Assembly: GCF_014268595.2 (NCBI RefSeq)
Contig: NZ_CP077091.1
Coordinates: 2,502,501-2,566,500, forward strand
Origin: Pseudomonas hamedanensis
Lineage (GTDB): Bacteria; Pseudomonadota; Gammaproteobacteria; Pseudomonadales; Pseudomonadaceae
Direction of reading: 5' to 3'
Length of the DNA: 64,000 bases
This document shows positions 8,560 through 17,157 of the stretch, piece after piece. Both the position numbers and the translations under genes were made by a program. Every line of letters starts with the position of its first letter. The first letter of the stretch is position 1. The notes beneath the pieces were generated by a model. That model saw nothing but the letters and a program-made list of their open reading frames with translations. It had not been told where the DNA came from and ran no database searches.

Positions 8560-9501
8560 ATGGCCGATTCTGCTTTTTTCTGCACCCTGTCTCATGAAGG
8601 CGTACTCGCGGTTCGCGGTGCGGACGCCGGAAAATTCCTGCAAGGCCAGTTGACCTGCAATATCAATTACCTGAGTGACACCCGCGCCAGCCTCGGCGCC
8701 CGCTGCACGCAGAAAGGCCGGATGCAGTCCAGCTTCCGCATTCTGCTCGAGGGTGACGGGTTGGTTCTGGCGATGGCCAGCGAATTGCTCGAACCGCAAC
8801 TGGCTGACCTGAAAAAGTACGCGGTGTTCTCCAAATCGAAACTGACCGATGAAAGCGCCGCCTGGGTGCGCTTCGGCGTGGAGCATGGCGACGCAGTCCT
8901 GACCGGTATCGGCCTGGAACTGCCCGCCGAAACCGACAGCGTCGTGCGCAACGACGGCCTGATCGCGATTCGCGTCTCGCCCGAGCGCGCTGAACTCTGG
9001 GTGCCCGCCGCTCAGGCGCAAAGCGTCAAAGGCCAACTGTCCGCAGCACTGCCTGAAGGCGAGCTGAATCAATGGCTGCTGGGCCAGATCCGCGCCGGTA
9101 TCGGCCAGGTCATGCCGAGCACGCGCGAACTGTTCATCCCGCAAATGCTCAACCTGCAAGCGGTTGGCGGTGTGAGTTTCAAGAAAGGCTGCTACACCGG
9201 CCAGGAAATCGTCGCGCGCATGCAGTACCTGGGCAAACTCAAGCGCCGCCTGTATCGCTTGAGCCTGGACAGCGCCGAGCTGCCCGAGCCGGGCACGCCT
9301 CTGTTCGCGCCGAGCCATAACAGCGCGATCGGTGAAGTGGTCCTTGCGGCCAGTGCCGCAGGAAACATTGAACTCCTGGCAGTGTTGCAGGCCGAAGCTG
9401 CCGAAGCCGGCGATTTGCATCTGGGCGCCCTCGAAGGCCCCGCGTTGCGCGTGCTCGACCTGCCTTACGAACTGGATCGCGACCGCGAAATCCAGCGTTG
9501 A
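8560..9501 (+). CDS. ygfZ: Folate-binding iron-sulfur cluster assembly protein YgfZ
   Basis: A 313-residue GcvT-like protein. The diagnostic motif KGCYTGQE with its conserved cysteine lies near residues 208-215. YgfZ binds tetrahydrofolate and supports iron-sulfur enzymes such as MiaB. The start at 8560 (MADSAFFCTLSHEGVLAV) fits homologues. It lies next to sdhE, as is common in Pseudomonas, and 34 bases upstream of an HDOD gene likely to be co-transcribed. Confidence 0.92.
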   Translation: MADSAFFCTLSHEGVLAVRGADAGKFLQGQLTCNINYLSDTRASLGARCTQKGRMQSSFRILLEGDGLVLAMASELLEPQLADLKKYAVFSKSKLTDESAAWVRFGVEHGDAVLTGIGLELPAETDSVVRNDGLIAIRVSPERAELWVPAAQAQSVKGQLSAALPEGELNQWLLGQIRAGIGQVMPSTRELFIPQMLNLQAVGGVSFKKGCYTGQEIVARMQYLGKLKRRLYRLSLDSAELPEPGTPLFAPSHNSAIGEVVLAASAAGNIELLAVLQAEAAEAGDLHLGALEGPALRVLDLPYELDRDREIQR

Positions 9502-9535
9502 TCGCAGCATTGTTGCAACACCCTAGAGAGTCTAA

Positions 9536-10357
9536 ATGAGCGAACTGGCGGAAAAGGTCCAACAGGATTTGGTTGAGGCCATCGATAACGATGACCTGGT
9601 TCTGCCCACGCTGCCGGAAGTGGCACTGCAAATTCGCAAGGCGGCCGAGGATCCGGAAATCAGCGTCAGCGACCTGAGCAAAGTGATCGGTCGTGACACG
9701 GCGCTGTCCGCGCGCCTGATCAAAGTGGTCAACAGTCCGTTGCTGCGCGCTGCGCAGGAAGTCACCGACCTGCACACCGCCATCACTCGACTGGGCATCA
9801 ATTACAGCAGTAACCTGGCGATCGGCCTCGTGATGGAGCAGATTTTCAACGCTCGCTCCGAAGTGGTCGAACAGAAGATGCGCGACGTCTGGCGCAGCAG
9901 CCTGGAGATCGCCGGCGTCAGCTATGCGCTGTGTCGTCGTCACACCCAGCTCAAGCCCGATCAAGCGGCGCTCGGCGGGCTGGTGCATCAGATTGGTGTG
10001 CTGCCGATTCTGACGTACGCCGAAGACCACAACGAACTGCTTTCGGATGCGGTCAGCCTAACCCATGTGATCGAGCAGATTCATCCATTGCTGGGTGAAA
10101 AGCTGTTGCGGGTCTGGGAGTTTCCCGAACGCCTGGTGCAACTGCCGTTGCTCTATCAGAACTTCGAGCGCGACTCGGCGAGCATTGATTACGTCGATGT
10201 CGTGCAGGTCGCGAGTCTGTATTGCAACAAGGACAGCGACCATCCGTTTGCGCGGATTGACCCGTTGAGTGTCCCGGCATTCAGAAAGCTGCGGATTGAT
10301 CCGGAAAACAAGCAATTGTGCGCGGACCTGGAAGAATCGCGGACGATGTTTTACTGA
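9536..10357 (+). CDS. HDOD domain signalling protein
   Basis: A 273-residue single-domain protein. The region about 20-215 is an HDOD domain (LPTLPEVALQIRKAAEDPE, then IGRDTALSARLIKVVNSP), related to HD phosphohydrolases but without the metal-binding HD pair. HDOD proteins act as signalling scaffolds in Pseudomonas, and some affect virulence or motility. No output domain is attached. The frame ends 4 bases before a repeat cluster. Confidence 0.85.
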   Translation: MSELAEKVQQDLVEAIDNDDLVLPTLPEVALQIRKAAEDPEISVSDLSKVIGRDTALSARLIKVVNSPLLRAAQEVTDLHTAITRLGINYSSNLAIGLVMEQIFNARSEVVEQKMRDVWRSSLEIAGVSYALCRRHTQLKPDQAALGGLVHQIGVLPILTYAEDHNELLSDAVSLTHVIEQIHPLLGEKLLRVWEFPERLVQLPLLYQNFERDSASIDYVDVVQVASLYCNKDSDHPFARIDPLSVPAFRKLRIDPENKQLCADLEESRTMFY

Positions 10358-10360
10358 TCT

Positions 10361-10526
10361 GTGGCGAGGGGATTTATCCCCGTTGGGTTGCGAAGCGACC
10401 CTAAACTCTGCGATCCGGGTTTTACCAGACAGATTGCGATTGCTGAACCGCGACTGCTGCGCAGCCGAGCGGGGATAAATCCCCTCGCCACAAAATTACT
10501 ACCCGGGAATAAATCCCCTCGCCACA
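10361..10526. repeat. REP-type palindrome cluster, GTGGCGAGGGGATTTATCCC type (three copies)
   Basis: One forward copy (10361-10383) and two reverse copies (about 10470-10494 and 10505-10526) of the same motif flank unrelated sequence. The same element recurs as a pair at 58127-58246. It lies between the HDOD gene and the convergent tctE end. Confidence 0.85.
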
Positions 10527-10532
10527 AATGTA

Positions 10533-11918
10533 TTACCCGGCGATAAAACTCACCCGCACCTTCAACCCCGCCCGCTCGCCATCATGCAACGTGATTTGTG
10601 CCAGATGCGCACGGCAGATCTCGCCGACAATCGCCAACCCCAGGCCCGATCCCGCCACTTGCTGATTACGCCGGTAAAACCGTTCGAACACCCGGTCGCG
10701 CTCTTCCAGCGGGATCCCCGGTCCGTCATCTTCGACCTCAAGCACCGCCGGCGCCGTCACGCGCAATATCACATTGCCGCCCGATGGCGTGTGCGCCAGC
10801 GCGTTATCCACAAGATTGCTCAGCAGCTCGTTGAGCAGGGTCGGCTCGCCGCGCAGCCACACGGGTTCGTCGGCCTCCAGTGCCAGCGCCACACCGCGCT
10901 TGTGTGCCAGCGGCGCCATGGCCATGCCCAGTTCCCGGGCCAACTGACTCAGATCAAGCAACTGCGCGCCGCCCTCGGCAATCGCCCGGGCGCCGTTTTC
11001 GACACGGGCCAGCGATAGCAACTGATTGGCCAGATGCGTCAGGCGATCGGTACTCTGCGCCGAAGATTCCAGGGTTGTGCGCCAGATCTCCGGCTCATTG
11101 GAGCGCAGGCCCAGCTCCAGCCGCGCTTTCAATGCCGCCAACGGCGTGCGTAATTCGTGGGCGGCATCAGCAATGAACTGCGCCTGCCGCTCGAACTGAC
11201 CGCGCAGGCGTTCGGTGAAATGGTTGAGCGCGCGAACCAAGGGGCCTAACTCATGCTGCACTTCCACCAACGGCAGTGGGCGCAAGTCGTCGGGCTGGCG
11301 CTCTTCCACCGCAGTACGCAAGCGCTCCAGCGGGCGCAACGCCGCACTGACTGCGAACCACACCAGCAATAACGCACCCACGGCCAGCATGCCCAGACGC
11401 AGCAAAGTATCGGCCGCCAGACTGCGCGCCATGCTTACCCGCGCCTCGTCGGTTTCGGCGACGCGGATCTCCGCCATGCCGTTCATGTTCGGTTCGGTCA
11501 CGGCTTTGAGCAGGCTGACCACCCGCACGTTCTGGCCGTTGTACTTGGCGTTATAGAACCGCGCGAGTGCCGGATAGCTGTCGGTGCGTGGTGTGCCGGG
11601 TGGCGGACCGGGGAGGTTTTCGTAGCCGGAAATCAGCTTTTGATGGATGTCGTTGACTTGGTAATAAATACGTCCGGCGCTGTCGTAAGCGAAGGTATCG
11701 AGGGCCACGTAAGGCACGTCGGCACTGAGGCTGCCGTCACGCTGCGACAAACCTGCGGCAATGGTTCGCGCCGAGGCCAGCAGCGTGCGGTCATAGGCGG
11801 TATCGGCAGCTTCGCGGCCGTTCCAGTAAGCACTCAAGCCACTGGCGAGCATCAGCACTACCAGCAACCATCCGAGGTTCCACAGCAAACGCCAGCGCAG
11901 ACTGCTGGGCTTATGCAT
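10533..11918 (-). CDS. tctE: Sensor histidine kinase TctE
   Basis: A 461-residue membrane kinase. It has an N-terminal membrane segment (about 13-28), a periplasmic 2CSK-type sensor region to about 165, a second membrane segment, a HAMP region, the phospho-acceptor helix ADAAHELRTPLAALKARLEL (His near residue 252), and the ATPase with N (NLVDNALAHT) and G (DDGPGIP, GSGLGLAIV) boxes. It overlaps tctD by 8 bases. Adjacency to the divergent tctCBA genes supports a tricarboxylate sensor rather than another role. Confidence 0.88.
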   Translation of the reverse strand: MHKPSSLRWRLLWNLGWLLVVLMLASGLSAYWNGREAADTAYDRTLLASARTIAAGLSQRDGSLSADVPYVALDTFAYDSAGRIYYQVNDIHQKLISGYENLPGPPPGTPRTDSYPALARFYNAKYNGQNVRVVSLLKAVTEPNMNGMAEIRVAETDEARVSMARSLAADTLLRLGMLAVGALLLVWFAVSAALRPLERLRTAVEERQPDDLRPLPLVEVQHELGPLVRALNHFTERLRGQFERQAQFIADAAHELRTPLAALKARLELGLRSNEPEIWRTTLESSAQSTDRLTHLANQLLSLARVENGARAIAEGGAQLLDLSQLARELGMAMAPLAHKRGVALALEADEPVWLRGEPTLLNELLSNLVDNALAHTPSGGNVILRVTAPAVLEVEDDGPGIPLEERDRVFERFYRRNQQVAGSGLGLAIVGEICRAHLAQITLHDGERAGLKVRVSFIAG

Positions 11919-12582
11919 CGCGACTTTCCAGCAAATAGCCGAGGCCGCGGAAGGTCACGATGGCCACGGGATGGCCGTCGAGCTTCTTGCGCAACCGGTG
12001 CACGTAGATTTCGATCGCGTCCGGACTGGCTTCTTCGTCAAGACCGAAGACCTGGGCGGCCAGTTGCTCCTTGCTCATCACCCGCCCCGGCCGGGCGATC
12101 AACGCTTCGAGCACGGCCTGTTCGCGCGAGGTCAGCGTCAGCAATTCTTCGCCAAGGGTGAAGCGCCGGGTGTCGAGGTCATAGGCCAGCACGCCACAGC
12201 GCTGCTGACGCTCACCGCCCAGGACACTGCGGCGCAACAGGGCTTTGACCCGCGCTTCCAGCTCCGTCAGTTCGAACGGCTTGGCCAGGTAATCATCAGC
12301 GCCGAGATTAAGGCCGTGCACCCGATCCTTCACATCGCTGCGCGCGGTCAGCATCAGCACCGGCAGGTTCTTGCCGCGCGCACGCAGGCGCGCCAGCACC
12401 TCGAAACCATCCATGCGCGGCAGGCCGACATCGAGGATCGCCACGGCGTACTCCTCACTGCCGAGCGCCAGATCGGCGGCCACGCCATCGTGCAGCACAT
12501 CCACGGTCAGCCCGGTGCTCTTGAGCGCCTGCGCGACACTTTCGGCCAGTTGCAGATGGTCTTCGACGAGCAGGACACGCAT
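11911..12582 (-). CDS. tctD: Response regulator TctD (OmpR family)
   Basis: A 223-residue regulator. The receiver domain (1-115) has the phospho-acceptor Asp51 in AILDVGLPRMDG and the conserved Lys in LAKPFEL. The winged-helix DNA-binding domain runs from about 125 (FTLGEELLTLTSREQAVLEALI to RLRKKLDG). It is co-transcribed with tctE and divergent from tctCBA. The three 11-bp-spaced TGAAAG repeats upstream are its likely operator. Confidence 0.9.
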   Translation of the reverse strand: MRVLLVEDHLQLAESVAQALKSTGLTVDVLHDGVAADLALGSEEYAVAILDVGLPRMDGFEVLARLRARGKNLPVLMLTARSDVKDRVHGLNLGADDYLAKPFELTELEARVKALLRRSVLGGERQQRCGVLAYDLDTRRFTLGEELLTLTSREQAVLEALIARPGRVMSKEQLAAQVFGLDEEASPDAIEIYVHRLRKKLDGHPVAIVTFRGLGYLLESRDA

Positions 12583-12669
12583 GGATTTTTACCTCGTTCT
12601 GGGATGGCCGACGCCACGCTTTGCCGCGGAGTTTACAGCCGCAACCGCCGCTGTGAAGCCCGAAAACCG

Positions 12670-12700
12670 TGAAAGACAGCTGAAAGGTTGTTGAAAGGTT
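12670..12700. promoter_or_regulatory. Three tandem TGAAAG repeats at 11-bp spacing: likely TctD operator
   Basis: TGAAAG occurs at 12670, 12681 and 12692, exactly 11 bp apart, with the last two extended to TGAAAGGTT. OmpR/PhoB-family regulators bind direct repeats at this one-helical-turn spacing. The site is 88-118 bases upstream of tctD and about 330 bases upstream of tctC, in the divergent control region. Confidence 0.6.
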
Positions 12701-12817
12701 AGCCGGTTAGAGTCGGTTTACGGACAGTTTCGACTGCCGTCGCTGCTGCCACACAGCGCACGAAAAACGCCACGAAGCGTTTTCGACCAATAAGAACAAT
12801 AAACGGAGCACACCCGC

Positions 12818-12991
12818 ATGCCGTCCATGCAACCCAGGGCTATCACACAGGCCCACCCTCCCCGCTACAACCCCGCCCTGGCCGATATTTGCGTGCCGGG
12901 CCATGCCGATTTCCCTTCCGATGTACCCGTCAATGCGCCCGCGCTGCGAAAACCTGCGCCTGTTGCTGAGCCAAGCGTTGCCCTTTGGTAA
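12818..12991 (+). CDS. Small ORF upstream of tctC (57 aa), function unknown
   Basis: An ATG at 12818 with a CGGAG site 8 bases upstream opens a 57-codon frame (MPSMQPRAITQAHPP... ending EPSVALW), stopping 40 bases before tctC. It is rich in Pro and Ala and matches no family I recognise. Many Pseudomonas tct loci carry an OprD-type porin gene (opdH) at this place, and none is present here. The ORF could be a small protein, a leader peptide or the remnant of a deleted gene. The rest of 12583-13031 holds only the repeats described separately. Confidence 0.35.
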   Translation: MPSMQPRAITQAHPPRYNPALADICVPGHADFPSDVPVNAPALRKPAPVAEPSVALW

Positions 12992-13031
12992 TTCTGCACG
13001 TCCATAACAACAACTCCCCAAGGAGACTCAG

Positions 13032-14009
13032 ATGAACTTATCACTGCGTAAAGTTGCTCTCGCCGCTGGCGCGATGCTATTCGCCGGCCAACTCATGGCC
13101 GAACCGAAACGCCCGGAATGTATCGCGCCGGCCTCCCCGGGCGGCGGTTTCGACCTGACCTGCAAACTGGTGCAGAGCGCACTGGTCAATCAGAAATTGC
13201 TGACCAAACCGATGCGCGTGACCTACATGCCCGGCGGCGTCGGCGCGGTGGCCTACAACGCCGTGGTCGCGCAGCGCCCGGCCGACGCCGGCACGCTGGT
13301 CGCTTGGTCGAGCGGTTCGCTGTTGAACCTGGCTCAGGGCAAGTTCGGCCGTTTCGATGAAACCAACGTGCGCTGGCTCGCGGCCGTCGGCACCAGCTAT
13401 GGCGCCATCGCCGTTAAAAGCGATTCGCCCTACAAGACCCTCGACGATCTCGTTCAGGCCCTGAAGAAAGATCCAGGCTCGGTAGTCATCGGTTCCGGCG
13501 GCACCGTCGGCAGCCAGGACTGGATGCAGACTGCACTGATCGCCAAGGCCGCCGGGATCAATCCGCGCGAGCTGCGTTACGTGGCGCTCGAAGGCGGCGG
13601 TGAAATCGCCACCGCCCTGCTCGGCGGTCACATCCAGGTCGGCAGTACCGATATCTCCGACTCCATGCCACACATCCAGAGCGGTGATATGCGTCTGCTG
13701 GCGGTGTTCGCCGACAAGCGTCTCGACGAGCCGGAAATGAAGGACATCCCGACCGCTCGCGAACAGGGCTACGACATCGTCTGGCCGGTGGTGCGCGGTT
13801 TCTATCTCGGGCCAAAAGTCAGCGACGAAGACTACGCCTGGTGGAAAGACGCGTTCGACAAACTGTTGGCCTCCGACGAGTTCGCCACCCTGCGCGATCA
13901 GCGTGAACTGTTCCCGTTCGCCATGACCGGGCCGGAACTGGACACCTATGTGAAGAAGCAAGTCGCGGACTACAAAGTGCTGGCCAAAGAGTTCGGCCTG
14001 ATCCAGTGA
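13032..14009 (+). CDS. tctC: Tripartite tricarboxylate transporter substrate-binding protein TctC
   Basis: A 325-residue periplasmic binding protein of the Bug family, with a signal peptide cleaved after about residue 23 (AGQLMA). The first loop reads CIAPASPGGGFD, the ligand-binding motif typical of Bug proteins. It captures citrate or a related tricarboxylate for TctAB. A strong AAGGAG precedes the ATG. It is followed by a 13-bp hairpin before tctB, which would favour excess binding protein. Confidence 0.92.
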   Translation: MNLSLRKVALAAGAMLFAGQLMAEPKRPECIAPASPGGGFDLTCKLVQSALVNQKLLTKPMRVTYMPGGVGAVAYNAVVAQRPADAGTLVAWSSGSLLNLAQGKFGRFDETNVRWLAAVGTSYGAIAVKSDSPYKTLDDLVQALKKDPGSVVIGSGGTVGSQDWMQTALIAKAAGINPRELRYVALEGGGEIATALLGGHIQVGSTDISDSMPHIQSGDMRLLAVFADKRLDEPEMKDIPTAREQGYDIVWPVVRGFYLGPKVSDEDYAWWKDAFDKLLASDEFATLRDQRELFPFAMTGPELDTYVKKQVADYKVLAKEFGLIQ

Positions 14010-14025
14010 TCGTCTCTGTCTAGCG

Positions 14026-14053
14026 GCTGCGTCCCCGGTTCCGGGGACGCAGC
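14026..14053 (+). promoter_or_regulatory. Intercistronic hairpin between tctC and tctB
   Basis: GCTGCGTCCCCGG is followed after two bases by its perfect complement, giving a very GC-rich stem with no T-tract. It lies in the 56-base tctC-tctB gap. Such hairpins typically stabilise upstream mRNA encoding an abundant binding protein or cause partial termination. Confidence 0.6.
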
Positions 14054-14065
14054 ACAGGAGTTCCC

Positions 14066-14524
14066 ATGCTTATTCAACGTATTTTCGCCTCGGTGCTGTT
14101 GCTGGTGTGTGCCGGCCTGGCTCTGATGGCGTGGCCGTACCAGGCGGCTTTTTCCTACGAACCGGTCGGCCCTCGCGCCTTCCCGCTGTTGATGCTCGGC
14201 CTGATGGGCGCGGCCCTGTTGTACATGGTGTTCCGCCCGGCGCCGATCAAACACAGCGACGACGAGCCGCCGCTGGATCGTGAAACCCTGACCAAGATCG
14301 CGATCTGTGTCGCGTTGTTGCTGGTGTTTGCCGGCACCTTCGAACCCCTTGGCTTCATCGTCGCCAGCATCATTACCGGTGTGCCGATGGCCCGTCTGTA
14401 CGGCGGCCGCTGGCTACCGAGTGTAGTGATCATCAGCCTGATGGCGATTGGTCTCTATCTGCTGTTCGATCGCTTGATGGATGTTCCGCTGCCCCTCGGC
14501 CTGCTCAGCGTCCTGGAGAACTGA
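14066..14524 (+). CDS. tctB: Tripartite tricarboxylate transporter small subunit TctB
   Basis: A 152-residue inner-membrane protein with four predicted hydrophobic segments (about 7-22, 42-55, 76-110 with a break, and 118-140). This is the TctB layout, and length matches the family. It forms the permease with TctA. An AGGAG site precedes the ATG, and the stop is one base before the tctA start. Confidence 0.9.
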   Translation: MLIQRIFASVLLLVCAGLALMAWPYQAAFSYEPVGPRAFPLLMLGLMGAALLYMVFRPAPIKHSDDEPPLDRETLTKIAICVALLLVFAGTFEPLGFIVASIITGVPMARLYGGRWLPSVVIISLMAIGLYLLFDRLMDVPLPLGLLSVLEN

Positions 14525-14525
14525 T

Positions 14526-16040
14526 ATGGATACCCTTGGCTATTTGGGTCAGGGCTTCGGCGTTGCGCTGAGCCCGTACAACCTGGTCACCGCACTGTGC
14601 GGCACCCTGATCGGCACCGTCGTCGGCCTGCTGCCGGGCCTCGGCCCGATCAACGGCGTGGCATTGCTGATTCCCATCGCGTTTGCCCTCGGTCTGCCAC
14701 CCGAGTCGGCGCTGATCCTGCTCGCGGCGGTCTACCTGGGCTGTGAATATGGCGGGCGCATCAGCTCGATCCTGCTGAACATTCCGGGTGAAGCATCCAC
14801 CGTAATGACCACCCTCGACGGCTACCCGATGGCCCGCAAAGGCCTGGCCGGTGTCGCGCTGTCCCTGTCGGCGTGGAGTTCGTTCATCGGTGCGTTTATC
14901 GCCACTTGCGGCATGGTGCTGTTTGCGCCGCTGCTGGCGAAATGGGCGATCGCCTTCGGACCTGCGGAATACTTCGTGTTGATGGTGTTTGCGATTGTCT
15001 GTCTCGGCGGCATGGCCGGCGATCGACCGTTGAAAACCTTTATCGCGGCGCTGATCGGTCTGTTCCTTTCTACCGTCGGCATCGATGCCAACAGCGGTGT
15101 GTACCGTTTCACCGGCGACAACATCCACCTGACCGACGGCATCCAGTTCGTCGTGCTGGTGCTGGGCCTGTTCTCGATCAGCGAAATCCTCCTGTTGCTG
15201 GAAAAAACCCACCACGGCCAGGAAGCGGTGAAAGCCACCGGCCGCATGATGTTCAACTTCAAGGAAGCGGCATCGGTCTTCGTGGTCAACGTCCGTTGCG
15301 GCGTGCTCGGTTTCATCATGGGCGTATTGCCGGGTGCCGGCGCAACGCTCGCCAGTGCCGTGGCCTACATGACCGAGAAGCGCATCGCCGGCGCCAGCGG
15401 TAAATTCGGTGAAGGTGACCCCCGTGGGCTCGCCGCGCCGGAAACCGCTATCGGCGGCGCAGCGTGCGGTGCACTGGTGCCGATGCTGACCCTGGGCGTT
15501 CCTGGTTCGGGCACCACCGCGGTGATGATTGGCGCGCTGTCGCTGTACAACATCACCCCGGGTCCACTGCTGTTTCAACAGCAACCGGACATTGTCTGGG
15601 GCCTGATCGCTTCGTTGTTCATCGCCAACGTCATGCTGGTGATCCTCAACATTCCAATGATCCGCGTGTTCACCCGCATCCTCGCCGTGCCGAACTGGGC
15701 ACTGGTGCCGGTCATCGCGATCATCACCGGGATCGGCGTTTATGCGGTTCACGCCACCACCTTCGACCTGTTCCTGATGATCGGTATCGGCATCTTCGGT
15801 TACATCCTGCGCAAGCTGGACTTCCCGCTGTCGCCGCTGCTGCTGGGCTTCATCCTCGGCGGCCTGATGGAACAGAATCTGCGTCGCGCCCTGTCGATTT
15901 CCAATGGCGCTCTGGAGATTCTCTGGTCGAGTCCGATCACCTTCGGTTGCTGGATACTGACGGCGATCATGCTGTTGATGCCGATAATTCGTATCTGGCG
16001 CAAACGCTCGGCTGCGCGTCGCGTCATCGCGGATGTCTGA
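14526..16040 (+). CDS. tctA: Tripartite tricarboxylate transporter large permease TctA
   Basis: A 504-residue polytopic membrane protein with about 11-12 hydrophobic segments. The family motifs GTLIGTVVGLLPGLGPINGVALL near residues 20-43 and LGVPGSGTTAVMIGAL near 320-335 are clear. The start at 14526 (MDTLGYLGQGFG) is one base after the tctB stop; the frame from 14481 lies inside tctB. It is the transport channel for the TctC-bound tricarboxylate, driven by a cation gradient. Confidence 0.93.
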   Translation: MDTLGYLGQGFGVALSPYNLVTALCGTLIGTVVGLLPGLGPINGVALLIPIAFALGLPPESALILLAAVYLGCEYGGRISSILLNIPGEASTVMTTLDGYPMARKGLAGVALSLSAWSSFIGAFIATCGMVLFAPLLAKWAIAFGPAEYFVLMVFAIVCLGGMAGDRPLKTFIAALIGLFLSTVGIDANSGVYRFTGDNIHLTDGIQFVVLVLGLFSISEILLLLEKTHHGQEAVKATGRMMFNFKEAASVFVVNVRCGVLGFIMGVLPGAGATLASAVAYMTEKRIAGASGKFGEGDPRGLAAPETAIGGAACGALVPMLTLGVPGSGTTAVMIGALSLYNITPGPLLFQQQPDIVWGLIASLFIANVMLVILNIPMIRVFTRILAVPNWALVPVIAIITGIGVYAVHATTFDLFLMIGIGIFGYILRKLDFPLSPLLLGFILGGLMEQNLRRALSISNGALEILWSSPITFGCWILTAIMLLMPIIRIWRKRSAARRVIADV

Positions 16041-17067
16041 TCGCCTCTCCCTGAAAGCCTGGTGGGGCACCCCGCTGGTCGGTCTGCTGGGCGGCTACAT
16101 CGCCAGCCAGATCGGCTGGCCGCTACCGTGGATGGTCGGCTCGTTGCTGGCGATCATCCTGGTGCGCTGCCTGACGCCCTGGCAACTTGCCGAAATCCCA
16201 GGCGGCCGCAAGTGCGGCCAGTGGATCGTCGGTATCGGCATTGGCCTGCATTTCACCCCGCAAGTGATGGAGCAGGTGCTCAGTCATTTCGGTTTGATTT
16301 TCTTCGGTGCGTTGGTCACCAGCCTGTCGGCGGTGGTCGGCGTGTGGCTGATGCGGCGCACCGGCGAGGATCGCGCCACGGCGTTTTTTTCGAGCATGCC
16401 CGGTGGTTCCGGGGAGATGGTCAACCTCGGCGCGCGCAACGGCGCTCTGCTTAGCCATGTGGCGGCGGGACAAAGTTTGCGCGTGCTGGTGGTGGTTTTG
16501 TGCGTGCCGGCGGCCTTCAAGTATCTGCTCGGCGACGGCACGCCGATGTCCCATGCCGGCAGCGTGGATTGGCGCTGGCTGGCGCTTCTGTTTCCTGCGG
16601 GCGCCCTGCTCGCCTGGCTCTGGCAACGTCTGCGCCAACCCAACCCGTGGCTGTTCGGGCCGCTGCTGGTAAGTGCGGCGGTGAGCATCGGCTGGGATCT
16701 GCACATCGGCTTGCCCGACGGCGGTAGCCAGATCGGCCAATGGCTGATCGGCAGCGGCCTGGGTTGTCACTTCAACCGGCAGTTCTTCCGGCGCGCGCCG
16801 TCCTTTATGGGACGGACGCTGATCGGTACGGCGCTGACCATGCTGATCGCCACACTGGCGGCATTGGGCTTGAGTGCCCTGACCCATCTGGATTTGCGTT
16901 CGCTGACGCTGGGCATGATGCCCGGCGGGATTGCCGAGATGAGCCTGACGGCGGAAACCCTGCAATTGTCGGTGCCACTGGTGACGGCGATGCAGGTGAT
17001 GCGGCTGTTGTTTGTGCTGTTTCTGGCGGAGCCGTTGTTCAAGTATTGGAACCGCAATCCAGAGTAG
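16033..17067 (+). CDS. AbrB family membrane protein
   Basis: A 344-residue membrane protein with about ten hydrophobic segments in two repeats, each with a Pro-Gly motif (SSMPGGSGEMVNLG near 120 and GMMPGGIAEMSLTAE near 295). This is the AbrB membrane duplication family, often mislabelled as a transcription regulator. It has no DNA-binding domain. Its start overlaps the tctA stop by 8 bases, so it is probably part of the tct operon. A role in transport is an inference from context. Confidence 0.8.
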   Translation: MSDRLSLKAWWGTPLVGLLGGYIASQIGWPLPWMVGSLLAIILVRCLTPWQLAEIPGGRKCGQWIVGIGIGLHFTPQVMEQVLSHFGLIFFGALVTSLSAVVGVWLMRRTGEDRATAFFSSMPGGSGEMVNLGARNGALLSHVAAGQSLRVLVVVLCVPAAFKYLLGDGTPMSHAGSVDWRWLALLFPAGALLAWLWQRLRQPNPWLFGPLLVSAAVSIGWDLHIGLPDGGSQIGQWLIGSGLGCHFNRQFFRRAPSFMGRTLIGTALTMLIATLAALGLSALTHLDLRSLTLGMMPGGIAEMSLTAETLQLSVPLVTAMQVMRLLFVLFLAEPLFKYWNRNPE

Positions 17068-17090
17068 GTCTGAAGACCGAGTTGCCCCCT

Positions 17091-17153
17091 ATCGCGAGCA
17101 GGCTCACTCCTACATTGGAATGTATTCCCTGTAGGAGCGAGCCTGCTCGCGAT
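17091..17153. repeat. Inverted REP pair (GTAGGAGTGAGCC type)
   Basis: A reverse copy (17091-17113) and a forward copy (17131-17153) of the palindromic REP core lie back to back between the convergent abrB-like gene and ung. Confidence 0.9.
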
Positions 17154-17157
17154 GCCT

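Noticed and set aside
14505..16070. 521-codon minus-strand frame opposite tctA
   Set aside because: Low-complexity shadow rich in His, Gln, Arg and Asp, the usual reverse of a membrane-protein gene.
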